From positions 1,464,381 through 1,528,380 of the forward strand of contig LNAC01000066.1 of assembly GCA_002007465.1 (NCBI GenBank): a stretch of 64,000 bases of DNA. The letters run 5' to 3'. Position numbers and translations under genes: made by a program. The notes beneath the pieces are model-generated. The model was not told where the DNA came from. It worked only from the letters and a program-made list of their open reading frames with translations, and searched no databases. The DNA is from Ailurus styani (Eukaryota; Chordata; Mammalia; Carnivora; Ailuridae). Every line of letters begins with the position of its first letter. Within the stretch, counting starts at the first letter, position 1. Of the stretch, positions 44,204-54,184 are shown one piece after another.

Positions 44204-45085
44204 CCCGGGCTGGGTTAGTCAGGAACACAGTGCTCCTTCTCCCCCGGCTCCCAGTCAGGGCTATCTTCCCAGGAGGAGCCGGATGTCAGCCCTTTCCATG
44301 CTGCCCCCCACTACCTGTTGGTGAGGCTAAGTTCCAAGCAAGTGCCAGTGAGAACTGAGGGCCCCAGCCTCCACCCAGCCTCCACTGGTGGGATGAAGGC
44401 TCCCTGTTGAGTGTGCTGCCTCTGAAAATCCTGGAGCTCCATTAGCTCTTGCCCTGGCTCATAAGGTGATGCTTCCATGAAGAAGAGGCCAGTTAAGATG
44501 GAGGCTGCTATCATCAAGAGCTCAACTTCCTCAAGTGGGAATGTCGCCCAGAAATAAATGGCTCCATACTCCCACCCTCAACTCCACAGCCCTCTCAGAG
44601 ATGTTGCTTGGAGGGTGAGAAGCAGCCCATAAAGTAGATAGATCCTTGTCTCTTCCCAAAGGAACTGACTTCCTTGGAATAGACGGGTAAATTTCAAGCC
44701 CAGGGATACTCAAGAACAGTGGAGGTGCTGGTTGAAGGCAGTTGGGAGGATATTGGTAGATTCACGGTACTGGTAGGCTGGCCAGTTTCTCCAGGAGAAC
44801 CAGGGAAAGGCACAACTGGATAGAGACGTTTGGGGACAGAACAAACCTCAAACCCTGACCTCACCAACTGTCCCTTCAAAGGAGCCTAAATTGGATGGTT
44901 TTATTTATGGAGCAATTTATGCCCCAGGGCATTTTTGTAAAACAATAGAGTAATCAGCTTGTAGTTAGTGGAGTTTAACAGTTGGGTGTGGACGGGAAAA
45001 AGAGAATCAAAGACAGCCCTGCCAAAACCTCTATCAGCCCAAGATGCCTGCTAAGCAAATAGCAAGGAAAACAAGTGGGGAGATA

Positions 45086-45240
45086 TTTAAAATATCTGGA
45101 GATAGTCCCAAGGAAGCAAATAAAAAAATATGTACCAAAGAAAATCTGCCAAAATTTGGTAGTAGTAACAAGTCTGTGGTATTTCAAATGAAGCATATTT
45201 CCTTCTTCTCCCTCCCAAGTCAGTGAGATGGAAACTTTGC
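45086..45240 (+). repeat. 155-bp direct repeat in L1 5' UTR, copy 2
   Basis: Second copy, 1037 bp downstream of the first. Its right flank ('tctggatctactgaatactg') reads on naturally into the L1, so this is probably the original position. Confidence 0.93.
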
Positions 45241-45466
45241 TCTGGATCTACTGAATACTGAGTTGCTATAGTATATTATCTAACAGAATTATCTGTTTCC
45301 AACAGAATTGCAGAGACATGAACAGAAAGAGGAAAATATGACACATATACTGGGGAAAAAAACAGGCAAAATAAACTATGAGAGCAATCAAATGTCAAGT
45401 TTAACAGACTGAGCCTTCAAATAGCCATCACAAATATGTGCAAAGGGCTAAAGAAAGTCATGATCA

Positions 45467-45659
45467 GGGCACCTGGGTGGCTCAGTGGGTTAAGCCTCTG
45501 CCTTCGACTCAGGTCATGATTTCGGGGTCCTGGGATGGACTCCTGCATTGGGGTTTCTGCTCAGCAGGGAGCCTGCTTCCCTCCTCTCCCTCTGCCTGCC
45601 TCTCTGCCTACTTGTGATCTCTGTTTCTCTGTCAAATAAATAAAATTTAAAAAAAAAAT
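45467..45659 (+). mobile_element. Young carnivore SINE, sense, in L1 ORF1
   Basis: 17-bp TSD with one mismatch: 'aaagaaagtcatgatca' at 45,450-45,466 and 'aaagaaaatcatgatca' at 45,660-45,676. Body with 'ctctgcctgcctctctgcct' and 'acttgtgatctctg'. Confidence 0.97.
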
Positions 45660-46040
45660 AAAGAAAATCATGATCAAAGAAGTAAAGTAAGGTATGATGC
45701 AAATCAACTAGAGGATATTAGTTAGGAGATAGTAATGATTTTAAAAAGAACGAAATGGAAATTTTGGAGTTGAAAGTATAGCAATGGAAATGAAAAATTC
45801 ACTAGAGAGGTTCAACAGTAGCTTGATGAGAGATCTACAGAGCTTATACAATCCAAAGAAAAGAGAGAAAAAAGAATGAAAAAAAAATGAACAGAGTCAA
45901 TGGTATTTCTATACACTTGCAATGAACAATCCAAAAATAAAATTAAGAAAAAAACTTTTTTTAGCATAGCATTGAAAAAAATTACTTAAGAATAATTTGA
46001 ATAAAAGACATGCACACTTATAACTAAAAACTCTTAAATA

Positions 46041-46126
46041 CAAAAAATGAATCATGGAACACTACATCAGAAACTAATGATGTACTGTATGGTGACTAAC
46101 ATAACATAATAAAAAAAAGAAAAAGA
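46041..46126 (+). mobile_element. Very short carnivore L1 3' end with poly-A
   Basis: 'aatgaatcatggaacactac', 'atcagaaactaatgatgtac' and 'ggtgactaacataacataat' followed by an A-rich tail is the extreme 3' end of a carnivore L1. Imperfect TSD: 'aaaactcttaaa' on the left, 'aaaactctaaaa' on the right. Confidence 0.8.
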
Positions 46127-46165
46127 AAACTCTAAAACAATATTAAATAAATTTTTTAAGTTTTA

Positions 46166-46366
46166 TTTATTTATTTTAAGATTTTATTTATTTATTTGAC
46201 ACAGAGAGAGTACAAGTAGGCAGAGAGGCAGGCAGAGAGACAGGGAGAGGAGGAAGCAGGTTCCCCGCTGAGCAGAGATCCTGATGCGGGCCTCGATCCC
46301 TGGACGCTGAGATCATGACCTGAGCCGAAAGCAGAGGCCCCAACCCACTGAGCCACCCAGGCGCCC
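46166..46366 (-). mobile_element. Young carnivore SINE, antisense
   Basis: TSD 'aattttttaagtttta' (16 bp, perfect) at 46,150-46,165 and 46,367-46,382. Contains 'gtaggcagagaggcaggcag'. Confidence 0.97.
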
Positions 46367-46705
46367 AATTTTTTAAGTTTTAAATGAATGGCAAGCATCT
46401 CATGTTCATTATCAAAAGACAGTATTTGAAGATGGCAGTACTCTCCAATTTGTCTACAGGTACAGCACAACACCTGTCAGAATCCCACCTACCTTCTTTG
46501 TGGAAATTGGCAAGCTGATTATAAAATCTATATGGAGTTGCAATGGACCCAGGATATTCACAATCATATTGAAAAAGAAGAACACAGTAGGACGACTCAC
46601 ACCTCCTGATTTTAAAACTTCCTACAAAGCAATGATAATCAAGACAGTGTAGTAGTGACATAAGCATAGCACTAACATATAAATGAATGGGGAAAATGGA
46701 AAGCT

Positions 46706-46920
46706 TGGGCACCTGGGTGGCTCAGTCAGTTAAGCGTCTGCCTTTGGCTCAGGTCACGATCCCAGGGTCCTGGTCCTGGGATAGAGCCCCAGAGCCCCAG
46801 ATCCTATTCCCTGCTCAGCGTGGAGTCTGCTTCTCCTTCTCCCTCTGCCCCCTTCCCCAGGTCCCTGCTCCTGTGCATGCACTCTCTCTCTCTCAAATAA
46901 GTAAATTTTTTTTAAAAAAT
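46706..46920 (+). mobile_element. Carnivore SINE, sense
   Basis: 'gggcacctgggtggctcagt', a 9-bp internal duplication near the B box ('gggtcctggtcctgggatag'), a CT-rich middle, then 'tctcaaataagtaaatt' and an A/T tail. Older subfamily. TSD unclear. Confidence 0.9.
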
Positions 46921-47010
46921 TGAAAACTAGAAATAAACTCATGTGTCTGCGGTCAATTGATTTTGGGCAAGTTTGCCAGGACCATTTGACGCAGGAAAGA
47001 ATAGTCTTTT

Positions 47011-47106
47011 GTTTGTTTGGTTTTGGTTTTCTGGTTTTATTTGAGTCTGGTTGACACACAATATTACACTAATTTCAAGTGCACAACACAGTGATTTGAC
47101 ACTTTT
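47011..47106 (-). mobile_element. Short L1 3' end, antisense, splitting the L1M
   Basis: 'tttatttgagtctggttgac' and 'acaatattacactaatttca' with 'gtgcacaacacagtgatttg' is an antisense L1 3' end. The host L1 reads 'gaaagaatagtctttt' before and 'aaacacatggtgctgggac' after, which join in the ORF2 consensus. Confidence 0.75.
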
Positions 47107-48283
47107 TAAACACATGGTGCTGGGACAACTGAATAGCCACACGCAAAAGAATGAAGTTGGACACTTACCTCATACCATACACAAAATTTAACTCAATGTG
47201 GGTGAAAGGACTAAATCTAAGAGCTAAAACTATCAAACTCTTAAAGAAAACAAAGAAGTAAATCTCTATGAACTCAGATTTAGAAATAGATTTTTAGAAA
47301 TGACACTAAAATCACAGGCCACAAAAGAAAAAAAAAGGTAAATTGGACTTGATCAAAATTAAAAACTTTGTGTTGCCAAGGACACTATCAAGAAAGTAAA
47401 GACACCCCATAGAATGGGAGAAAATATTTGAAAATCATTTATCTGATTAGGAGCTTGTATCTAGAATATATAAAGAAGTCTGCTCACTCAATAACAGTAA
47501 GACAAATAACCCATTTAAAAATGGGCAAAAGACTTGAGCAGACCTTTCCTTAAGGAGCATATACAAATGGCCAAAAACACATGAAAAGACACTTGACAGC
47601 ATGAGTCACCAGCGAAATGCAAAATCAAAACCACACTGAGATTCCACTTCACCCTACTAAATGTCCAATCAAAAAGTCAGATAACAAAGGTTGATGGGAA
47701 TGTGATAAAATATGATATGTGAAATGGTGTAGCCACTTTGAGAAGCAATGGGCCAGTTTTCCAACAATTAATCACAGAGTTACCTTCTGAATTACCTCAC
47801 CAGCCATTCTACTCTAAGGTCTACCCCTGAGAGAATGAAAATACATGGCCACACAAAAGCTGATACACAAAAGTTTATAGCAGCATTATTCATAATAGCC
47901 CAAACCTGGAAACAACCCAAATATCCACCAACTGGAAAATGGATAAACAAAAAGCAGTCTATCCATACAAAGAATATTATTATGCTATTTAAAAAGAATG
48001 GAATACTAGTACATGTTACAACACGGATGAACCTTAAAAACAGGCTAAGTCAGTCACTCTCAAAAGGCCACATATTATAGGTTATCTTTTATATGAAATT
48101 TCCAGAATAAGCCAATCAGTAAAGACAGAAAGTCAATTAATGACTGCCGATAGCTGGGGCGTGTGGGGAGGACAGAGCTGGTGGTAGCTAAAAGGTATGG
48201 GGTTTCTTTTTGAGGTGATGAAATTGTTCTAAAATTAACTGTGATGATGGTTACACATAGTTGTGAGTATATTAAAAACCATC

Positions 48284-48625
48284 TGTATTCGTTTGCTGGG
48301 GCAGTCATAACCAAATACCATGGACCTAGTGACTTCAATAACAGAAATCTATTATCTTGTGGTCTGAAGGCTGCAAGTCCACAATCAAGGTGCTGGCAGG
48401 GTTGGTTGCCTCCGAAGCCTCGAAGCCTCGCTCCTTGACTTGCACATGGCCACCGTCCTGCTGCTTTGTTCTTACATGGTCACCCCTCCATGTATCTCTC
48501 CCTTTCAGTAAGCACTGCAGGCCTATGGGATTAGCACCCCTCCCTAATGGCCTCATTTTAACCTAATAAACTCTCTGAAGACTTTATCCCTGAGTATCTT
48601 CAACATCAGAATTTTGAACATAACA
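48284..48625 (-). mobile_element. MLT1-type solo LTR inserted in L1 3' UTR
   Basis: Antisense LTR: starts 'tgtattcgtttgctggggca', contains 'aacagaaatctattatcttg', 'ggctgcaagtccacaatcaa', 'aatggcctcattttaaccta', and ends 'ttgaacataaca'. It keeps TG...CA ends and a perfect 5-bp TSD 'ccatc' (48,279-48,283 and 48,626-48,630), the size expected for ERVL-MaLR integration. The L1 3' UTR resumes directly after it. Confidence 0.92.
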
Positions 48626-48711
48626 CCATCAAAACTGTACACTCTAAAGGGGTGAATTATGTAATCTGTGAGTTATATGTTAATAATGCTTTTGAAAAAA
48701 ATAGTGTAAGA

Positions 48712-48975
48712 GTGCTCCTAGCATGTTTAAAAAAAAAATCTTCCTAAAAACTACAATTAAACTTATTGGAGAAATAGCACTCATTCTCCTTCAAAACAAA
48801 ACCCAGATGTTATGGAACATTTGTAAAGAAGGTTGTATGAGTATCAGATGGCATAAGGGAGGGAAAGGACAGTGATAAACTCTTGCAGCAAAGGAGGTGG
48901 TCTTACCACAACACTACACCTGGCCCCAAGGTGTGACCCATGAAATCATCAAATTGATTCACTTCCTTATCCAAT
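48712..48975. other. Unannotated sequence
   Basis: Nothing recognised. Confidence 0.4.
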
Positions 48976-49615
48976 TCTTTGAGGAGCCACTACGGGCTAG
49001 GCACTCTTTAAGGTGTATGCGCCATACATGAGCAAACAAGATGGAGACCACTGCATTCATGGATCTCACCCTCCCCCAGAAGTAGGGGTGCAGACAGTGA
49101 ACTGGAACACAGTAAGTTAGTACCTTCAGCATGTTAGAAGGTGATACGTGTTCTCGAAAAACTGAAAGGTTTAGCAGAATGAGGGGACCTAATGATGCTG
49201 TGAAGAGGCAGGAAAGGCAGGTTGAGAAGAGGATGAAAGGGCTGGCCATATAAATATTTAGGAGAAGAGTGTTCCATTCTCATGCAACAGCCCTTGTAGA
49301 GGCCTTGGGGAAGAGTCTGCTGAGGTGTTTGATGAACAGCAAGAAGACCAACATGGCTGGAAAGATGCAGGCAAAGGAGAGAGTAGTACAAGACCAGATG
49401 TCTTGTAGGGCCTTGAAGGACATCATAAAGACTTGGGCTCTTACCTTACGATGAGAAACCTTTGCAAGTTTGGGAGCAAAGAAGTGACAAGGTCATGCTT
49501 GCATTTCAGAAGGAGCTCTCTGGTTGCTGTGTTGAGACTTGAATGCAGGGAGGCCAGATAGAGACCAGGGAACGTTGGGGGGCTATCACATGCGGAAGCA
49601 ATTAAGACTGGACAC
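48976..49615 (+). mobile_element. Ancient long interspersed repeat (family not assigned)
   Basis: Motifs in a familiar mammalian order: 'actacgggctaggcactctt', 'ggatctcaccctcccccaga', 'gagaagagtgttccattctc', 'gatgaacagcaagaagacca', 'tgtcttgtagggccttgaag', 'cataaagacttgggctctta' and 'ctctctggttgctgtgttga'. I know the pattern as widespread but cannot assign the family name securely. Confidence 0.5.
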
Positions 49616-49619
49616 GTTT

Positions 49620-50583
49620 TATTTTCAAAATAGTGGTATACACTGTGCATGTGGAGAGGATGAGGGATGAAGAAGAAGCAGGGGCGGTATAAGAGAGTTG
49701 AATCACCATTTTCTATAACAAGGAGTCAAGTACATAATATCTAAAATTAAAACATAAAGAAAAGCAGTAAAAACATAGCATTTAGAAATACTAAGTTAAT
49801 TAAAATAGGAGGTTGCTAAAACTAGCTTGAAATGATTGCTACTAAAGAGAGAAATTGAAAAGAGGGACTTGTTTATTCTGAGACTTATACTTCATTTGTT
49901 TAACCATGTGGAGGTATTACTTTGGTAATTCTTCTACAAAGGGCCAGAACAAGGTTGGCATAGAACTTCATAATTAATGATTCATAATTAATGATGGGTT
50001 AAGAAATTATGCAATTGCAATAAGCTACAAAGGAGAAAAAGAAGTCTAGCTATGGGGAAAGTATATGTAAAATATCATTATTTGCAGATAGTGGAATGCC
50101 TAGTTAAAACAAGTGGCAAATTTTTTCAGTAAAGTGATCAGATAAAGAGGTATTTTTAAAAACTGATTGGCTAGTATAACACCTTGTTTAATAAATGCTT
50201 TTCTTAAGTGGACTAGAATCATCTTCCCTACTAGAAGTTCAATGCTAATTTCAGCACTCAACTATAGTTAATGACTAATATGCTGGAGACTGACCCTTTT
50301 TAATACTTAAAAACTAAATGACCATTCAGCTGTTTCTGTAGTTTAATATTATTTACTGCTCTGAGAACCTTTGGGAAGAGAGAAACACTTTATTCTTTCC
50401 TCCTGGATATTTTTGGCTTAGAAACAATTGCCGAGCAGACCAACAAGTTCAAGCACATACTGTGCTCCGGTCGAAAGCCAAGGGCTGGTCACTACAGATG
50501 ACTTTTAAAATTCACTTGGTCTGCTCTGGAAGGTGAGTGAGAGTGGTTTCCTCCTGAGTTCAAGTCAACAATTCATCCCTCTC
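49620..50583. other. Unannotated, AT-rich
   Basis: No gene or dispersed repeat seen. A 14-bp unit 'ttcataattaatga' is tandemly duplicated at 49,967-49,994. Confidence 0.45.
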
Positions 50584-50584
50584 T

Positions 50585-50645
50585 CCATCCATCCATCCAT
50601 CCATCCATCCATCCATCCATCCATCCATCTATCCATTCATCCATC
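50585..50645 (+). repeat. (CCAT)n tetranucleotide microsatellite
   Basis: About a dozen clean CATC units, then degenerate units ('atctatccattcatccatct'). Likely polymorphic. Confidence 0.93.
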
Positions 50646-50649
50646 TACT

Positions 50650-51365
50650 TATTCAAATTCTTTCTGAGCAAGAGCAAGCTGGGCCTCAAGATTCAAGGAG
50701 AAAGACTTTCTCCTGGCTCTCAGAGGGCTTGTGTGAACAGCACATGGAAAGGACAAGCACAGAAGACAGCAGTAAGAATTAAGAGAGAGGGGTGCCCTGG
50801 GTGCTTGCGGAGGCAGGCTCACAGTAGGCACAGGTGGAAAGTACTGGGTAGACAGAGTGATAGAGAGGCCGGAAAGCCAGTGGATTGTATTGGTTGAGTG
50901 AACCTGATAAGACAAGTGAGCAGCACAAAGAAAGGAGATGGCAAGGTAGAATGCTTTGAGGAACTATAGAGAGAGAGTGCGTGTTTTTCAGTGGTCCTAA
51001 CCTCGAATGGCTGCAGGAGCTGGCAGGCAATATGCATAAGTCGGGTGGACTGAGTCCTGGGAAAGACAAGAGGGATTAGTGCCCACTGTGGTAAACTGAG
51101 GACAGCACACTGCACTCAAAGGGGCTGGCCCTCCACAGCTCCGGTGACTGACGCCAGGTGGGACCTGGTGTTCCTACGCCTTCTAATTTTCCAACAGAAA
51201 TCCAGATTTTTGTTGTGGGGCAGGGGTAGACATGTGTATAAAGATAATTTTTACTGAATTCACATGCCTTGAAATGATAATAATAAAATCTATTGTGCCC
51301 TCTTCCCCCCCCACCCCCCAAAAATGTGCCTGATTTCAAGCTGAGAGCTGTTAGTTTGCTACCCT
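50650..51365. other. Unannotated sequence
   Basis: No gene recognised. Three overlapping 87-98-codon minus frames (50,649-51,339) have no family features. A C-rich run lies at 51,302-51,320. Confidence 0.45.
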
Positions 51366-51369
51366 TAGT

Positions 51370-51540
51370 ATAACGGTTGAGTTGTTCTAATGTTTACCCC
51401 CTTAAACAAATCACCGAAGCTATCCTAAGCCTCAGTTTCCACATCTAACAACAGCATTTCATTTAATTTATTTAAACTACAGGATATTTTGAGATCTAAA
51501 TGAGGCAATGAAGGTACAGCTATGCCCTATTGAAAGATGC
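51370..51540 (+). mobile_element. MIR (diverged)
   Basis: 'caaatcaccgaagctatcct', 'aagcctcagtttccacatct' and 'agatctaaatgaggcaatga' follow MIR spacing. Confidence 0.55.
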
Positions 51541-51900
51541 TGCTTTGTAATAAAGTTGTCTGGGAGATATTTTTATTCAAATAAACTACATGTGCATATA
51601 AATCATCACAACACAGCACATGTCATGAATCATTACACTACACTCTATACACACACGTATTTGTTGCCTGCCAGTGAGGACTCAAGAACGGGCTGTGTAA
51701 AAGGGGTTCATCAAGTTGTGTGGTTTACTCTGCTGTTGATTTCCTTTCTGCCATCGATTTTGCATTCTGGCGAGCAGTGTGGCCCCGTGCCAGCTGACCA
51801 AGATTGGGCAGGTGGGCAGTCTTGGAGCTCTCTGGGTAACAAAGGAAAGGTGTCAGTCTGCATATCGAAATGCAAGTCCCAGCAGCCCTAGGAGGACGCC
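51541..51900. other. Unannotated sequence
   Basis: No gene or repeat recognised. A 127-codon plus frame (51,508-51,891) shows no domain. Confidence 0.4.
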
Positions 51901-51906
51901 ACCGCG

Positions 51907-52038
51907 ATGGCCGCAGCTGGGAGGATGAAGACGACCTGGCGATCATATAGTGTACAGACCCCAGGCAGTATGAAGGACGTCCCTACAGCCCAGGAAGATC
52001 AACCGGAAATCCAACGAAGGGAAATTGGTAGAAACTGA
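51907..52038 (+). CDS. Hypothetical 43-codon ORF with strong start context (doubtful)
   Basis: The frame starts at ATG 51,907 in 'gccaccgcgATGgcc' (G at -3 and G at +4) and ends at TGA 52,036-52,038. The peptide begins MAAAGRMKTTWRSYSVQ. The start region is richer in CpG than its surroundings (several CpGs within about 60 bp), unlike the AT-rich neighbourhood. I do not recognise the product. It could be the 5' end of a decayed retrocopy, a small first exon, or chance. There is no clear poly-A or TSD, and no homology claim is made. Confidence 0.15.
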   Translation: MAAAGRMKTTWRSYSVQTPGSMKDVPTAQEDQPEIQRREIGRN

Positions 52039-52239
52039 GATTAAAGGCTCACAATGGTCTCAGGAAATTTGAAAAGAATGGAACAGCAATCACTGATGAA
52101 CAATGTGTACACATCTAGAAGGGAAGATTTCAATTTGGTCAGGAATCCCATTTCCAGGAATTCCAGGAATTCCTACTTGGAACTAAATGGGGTTTATGTT
52201 AAGTGTTTCGTATAGATGCTGGTCCCCAAAGTGCGCTTT

Positions 52240-52440
52240 TATTATTATTTGCTGGATATGGGTAGATTATAAGATGTATATTAGAGGGTGGTAAAATGTG
52301 AGGCTGAAAGTGTGGGTGGTCAGAGACCAGATCACAAAAGGTCTTATAGGCTATGCTAGGGAGTTCAGAGCTTCTCCGAAGAGTTGGCAGTGTGCTGAAG
52401 GGTCTTGAGGAGAGTATTTGTCACCTACGTTAAATGTGGC
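52240..52440 (+). mobile_element. Old interspersed repeat fragment (same class as 49 kb)
   Basis: 'agaccagatcacaaaaggtc' and 'ttataggctatgctagggag' then 'gcagtgtgctgaagggtctt' resemble 'gggccagatcatgtagggccttgtaggcc' of the repeat at 48.98-49.6 kb. Confidence 0.4.
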
Positions 52441-52444
52441 ATGT

Positions 52445-53387
52445 AACAAATGGCTTATGGCCTTAACTTAAATACAGAATGATCAAATAAAGCTGAAATA
52501 TTTTCAGTGGATTTCTCGGTTCTTTGCACTGTGACCAGGCATACACGGGATGGAATCTTTACAACCCGCCCTTAATTAACAGTGTATGTCCCAGGGAAAA
52601 AATGAGATTTAAGTTCCACATGCTTTCCCCAATGGCACTGCTTTCTGAACTTTGCATCAGTGGCCGCTCCTAGTCAGCATGAGCAGAAAACAAGGACAAA
52701 GAGACCTCACTGGAAAAAAGACATCTCCATATAACAGAACTTCAACCTAGTTAGTAGACCCCAGAAGTGGATCAAAAGGCATCTTAGTTCTGCTTCCGGA
52801 TCTCTGAAAGAGGCGGGACTGGGCAGAGAGTGAGTGATAGAGGGAAGTGCACTTTGCTGACAGAAATAGCTTCTCCGTAAGGTCTAACCTACAAATTCTA
52901 AATGGTCAGTCCCCAAAAGATGGCCAAATAAATGTTCTCTAATTCTTGATATGAAAAAGATCTCAACACTTCCACCTCAGTTTCTCTCATTCTTTCAGGA
53001 TGATAGTCCAGAAATGCGTTGAGAAGAAATGCCTGTGTGAGCGGATCTCCCCCGCAGTTCTTAAACTTCCTAGCCCCGGAACCGCGAAGGGCACAGAGAA
53101 GTAATGCTGCTAACATGCCGTCTGCTGGGCTCTTGCTGTACACTGAACTAAGGAAATTGTCCAGGCTTTCCCTACGCATCTCTTCCCTGTGCTGTCCTCT
53201 GACATTGGTCCCTGAGGCAGAAAGATTTTGGAAATAGTCAATGGCCAGATAGTTGTACAGTGAGTCTCTGTTTTGTTGTTGCTTATTGCCCTGATTAGAA
53301 CCTTTCTCCTGCCTCCTGTATCCCCTGATGGGACGCGTTCTGACTGATACCTAACACATTAAGGATTTACATTAAAAACACACTCCT
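52445..53387. other. Unannotated; long minus-strand open stretch
   Basis: On the minus strand a frame is open from about 53,353 to the stop at 52,898 (about 150 codons, first ATG at 53,179). It shows no family I recognise, and this length is expected by chance several times in 64 kb. Confidence 0.4.
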
Positions 53388-53576
53388 GGAGGCATCTGGT
53401 TGGCTCAGTCGGTTAAGCATCTGACTTGGGCTCAGGTCATAATCCCAGGGTCCTGGGATCAAGCCCCATGCTGGGCTCCTTGGTCAGCAGGGAGCCTGCT
53501 TCTTCTTCTTCTTCTTCTGCTCCCCCAGCCTGTGCTCTCTCTTTCTCTCTGTCAAATAAATAAATAAAATCTTTAA
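53388..53576 (+). mobile_element. Carnivore SINE (older), sense
   Basis: 'aggcatctggttggctcagt', 'ggtcctgggatcaagcccca', a (CTT)n expansion 'cttcttcttcttcttctt' in the middle, then 'caaataaataaataaaatct'. A CA-rich flank ('aaacacac') occurs on both sides and may be the TSD, expanded to (AC)n at 53,577-53,594. Confidence 0.92.
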
Positions 53577-53599
53577 ACACACACACACACACACTGCTG

Positions 53600-54184
53600 A
53601 GCATATTGAGGGGACATAAATCCAACTGGATGAGATTGGAAAGGGCTCCACAGAAAGCACCAGAACCTCACATTCTGTCCCTTCGGCTTCAGAATAATTG
53701 CCAGTGAACCTACTGGAAGATGCCTGGGGAAATCAGTATAATGTTTCAACTTATTAAAATCTTTGAGAAGGCTTCTCCCTCTTCATCTATTTTAGATGGA
53801 TCGTCATTGGGTATCATGTGTCAAATAAAGGTTTCCTAATACCCTTCCAGATAAAATGGTCTCCCTTCTCATAAGTCACCCAGGACCCCAAGAGGCCATG
53901 AGTGCTGGAGGGTTTGGTTTTGGTAACCTAAGACACCATACACATATTAGTAATTATTATTGAGTTAAGGATTATTACTTAAGACAGGTTGCCAGGAATG
54001 CTGCGTGATAGAAACTGATAATAGCTTACTTCTTACCCATCACCACTTCTTCCTTAATAATAGAAACCGGATCTTGTGGGGGACATCAATGTGCCCTGAA
54101 AAAAACTACTTTTTTCCTGCCTCGCCCCAAGGTAGGGGTAGTGAGGTAAGTTCTGGATAAGGCTTTCAGGAGAGGTGCTGATGT
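53600..54184. other. Unannotated sequence
   Basis: Nothing recognised. Confidence 0.4.

Larger units (their letters stand above)
43915..48710 (+). mobile_element. Old L1M element, 5' UTR to 3' end, internally deleted and heavily nested
   Basis: 43,915-45,290 is 5' UTR-like ('ctgctccccagcgaaactgg', 'ggagatagtcccaaggaagc'). 45,290-45,900 reads as the start of ORF1 ('aacgaaatggaaattttgga', 'atgaaaaattcactagagag'). At about 45,900 the sequence jumps to late ORF2 ('atggtatttctatacacttg'), so roughly half of the element is missing. ORF2 3' sequence and the 3' UTR follow to 'gttatatgttaataatgctt'. Later insertions sit at 45,467-45,659, 46,041-46,126, 46,166-46,366, 46,706-46,920, 47,011-47,106 and 48,284-48,625. 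No intact frame. Confidence 0.75.

Noticed and set aside
43953..45196. Two similar minus-strand proteins (91 and 73 codons) that could be a duplicated small gene
   Set aside because: They are the antisense translation of the duplicated 155-bp L1 5' UTR segment.
44049..45240. A small LTR retrotransposon with 155-bp terminal repeats
   Set aside because: No TG...CA ends, no primer-binding or polypurine sites seen, no TSD, and the flanking and internal sequence reads as L1 5' UTR.
50585..50645. CRISPR-like regular repeats
   Set aside because: It is a CCAT microsatellite without spacers, in a mammalian genome.
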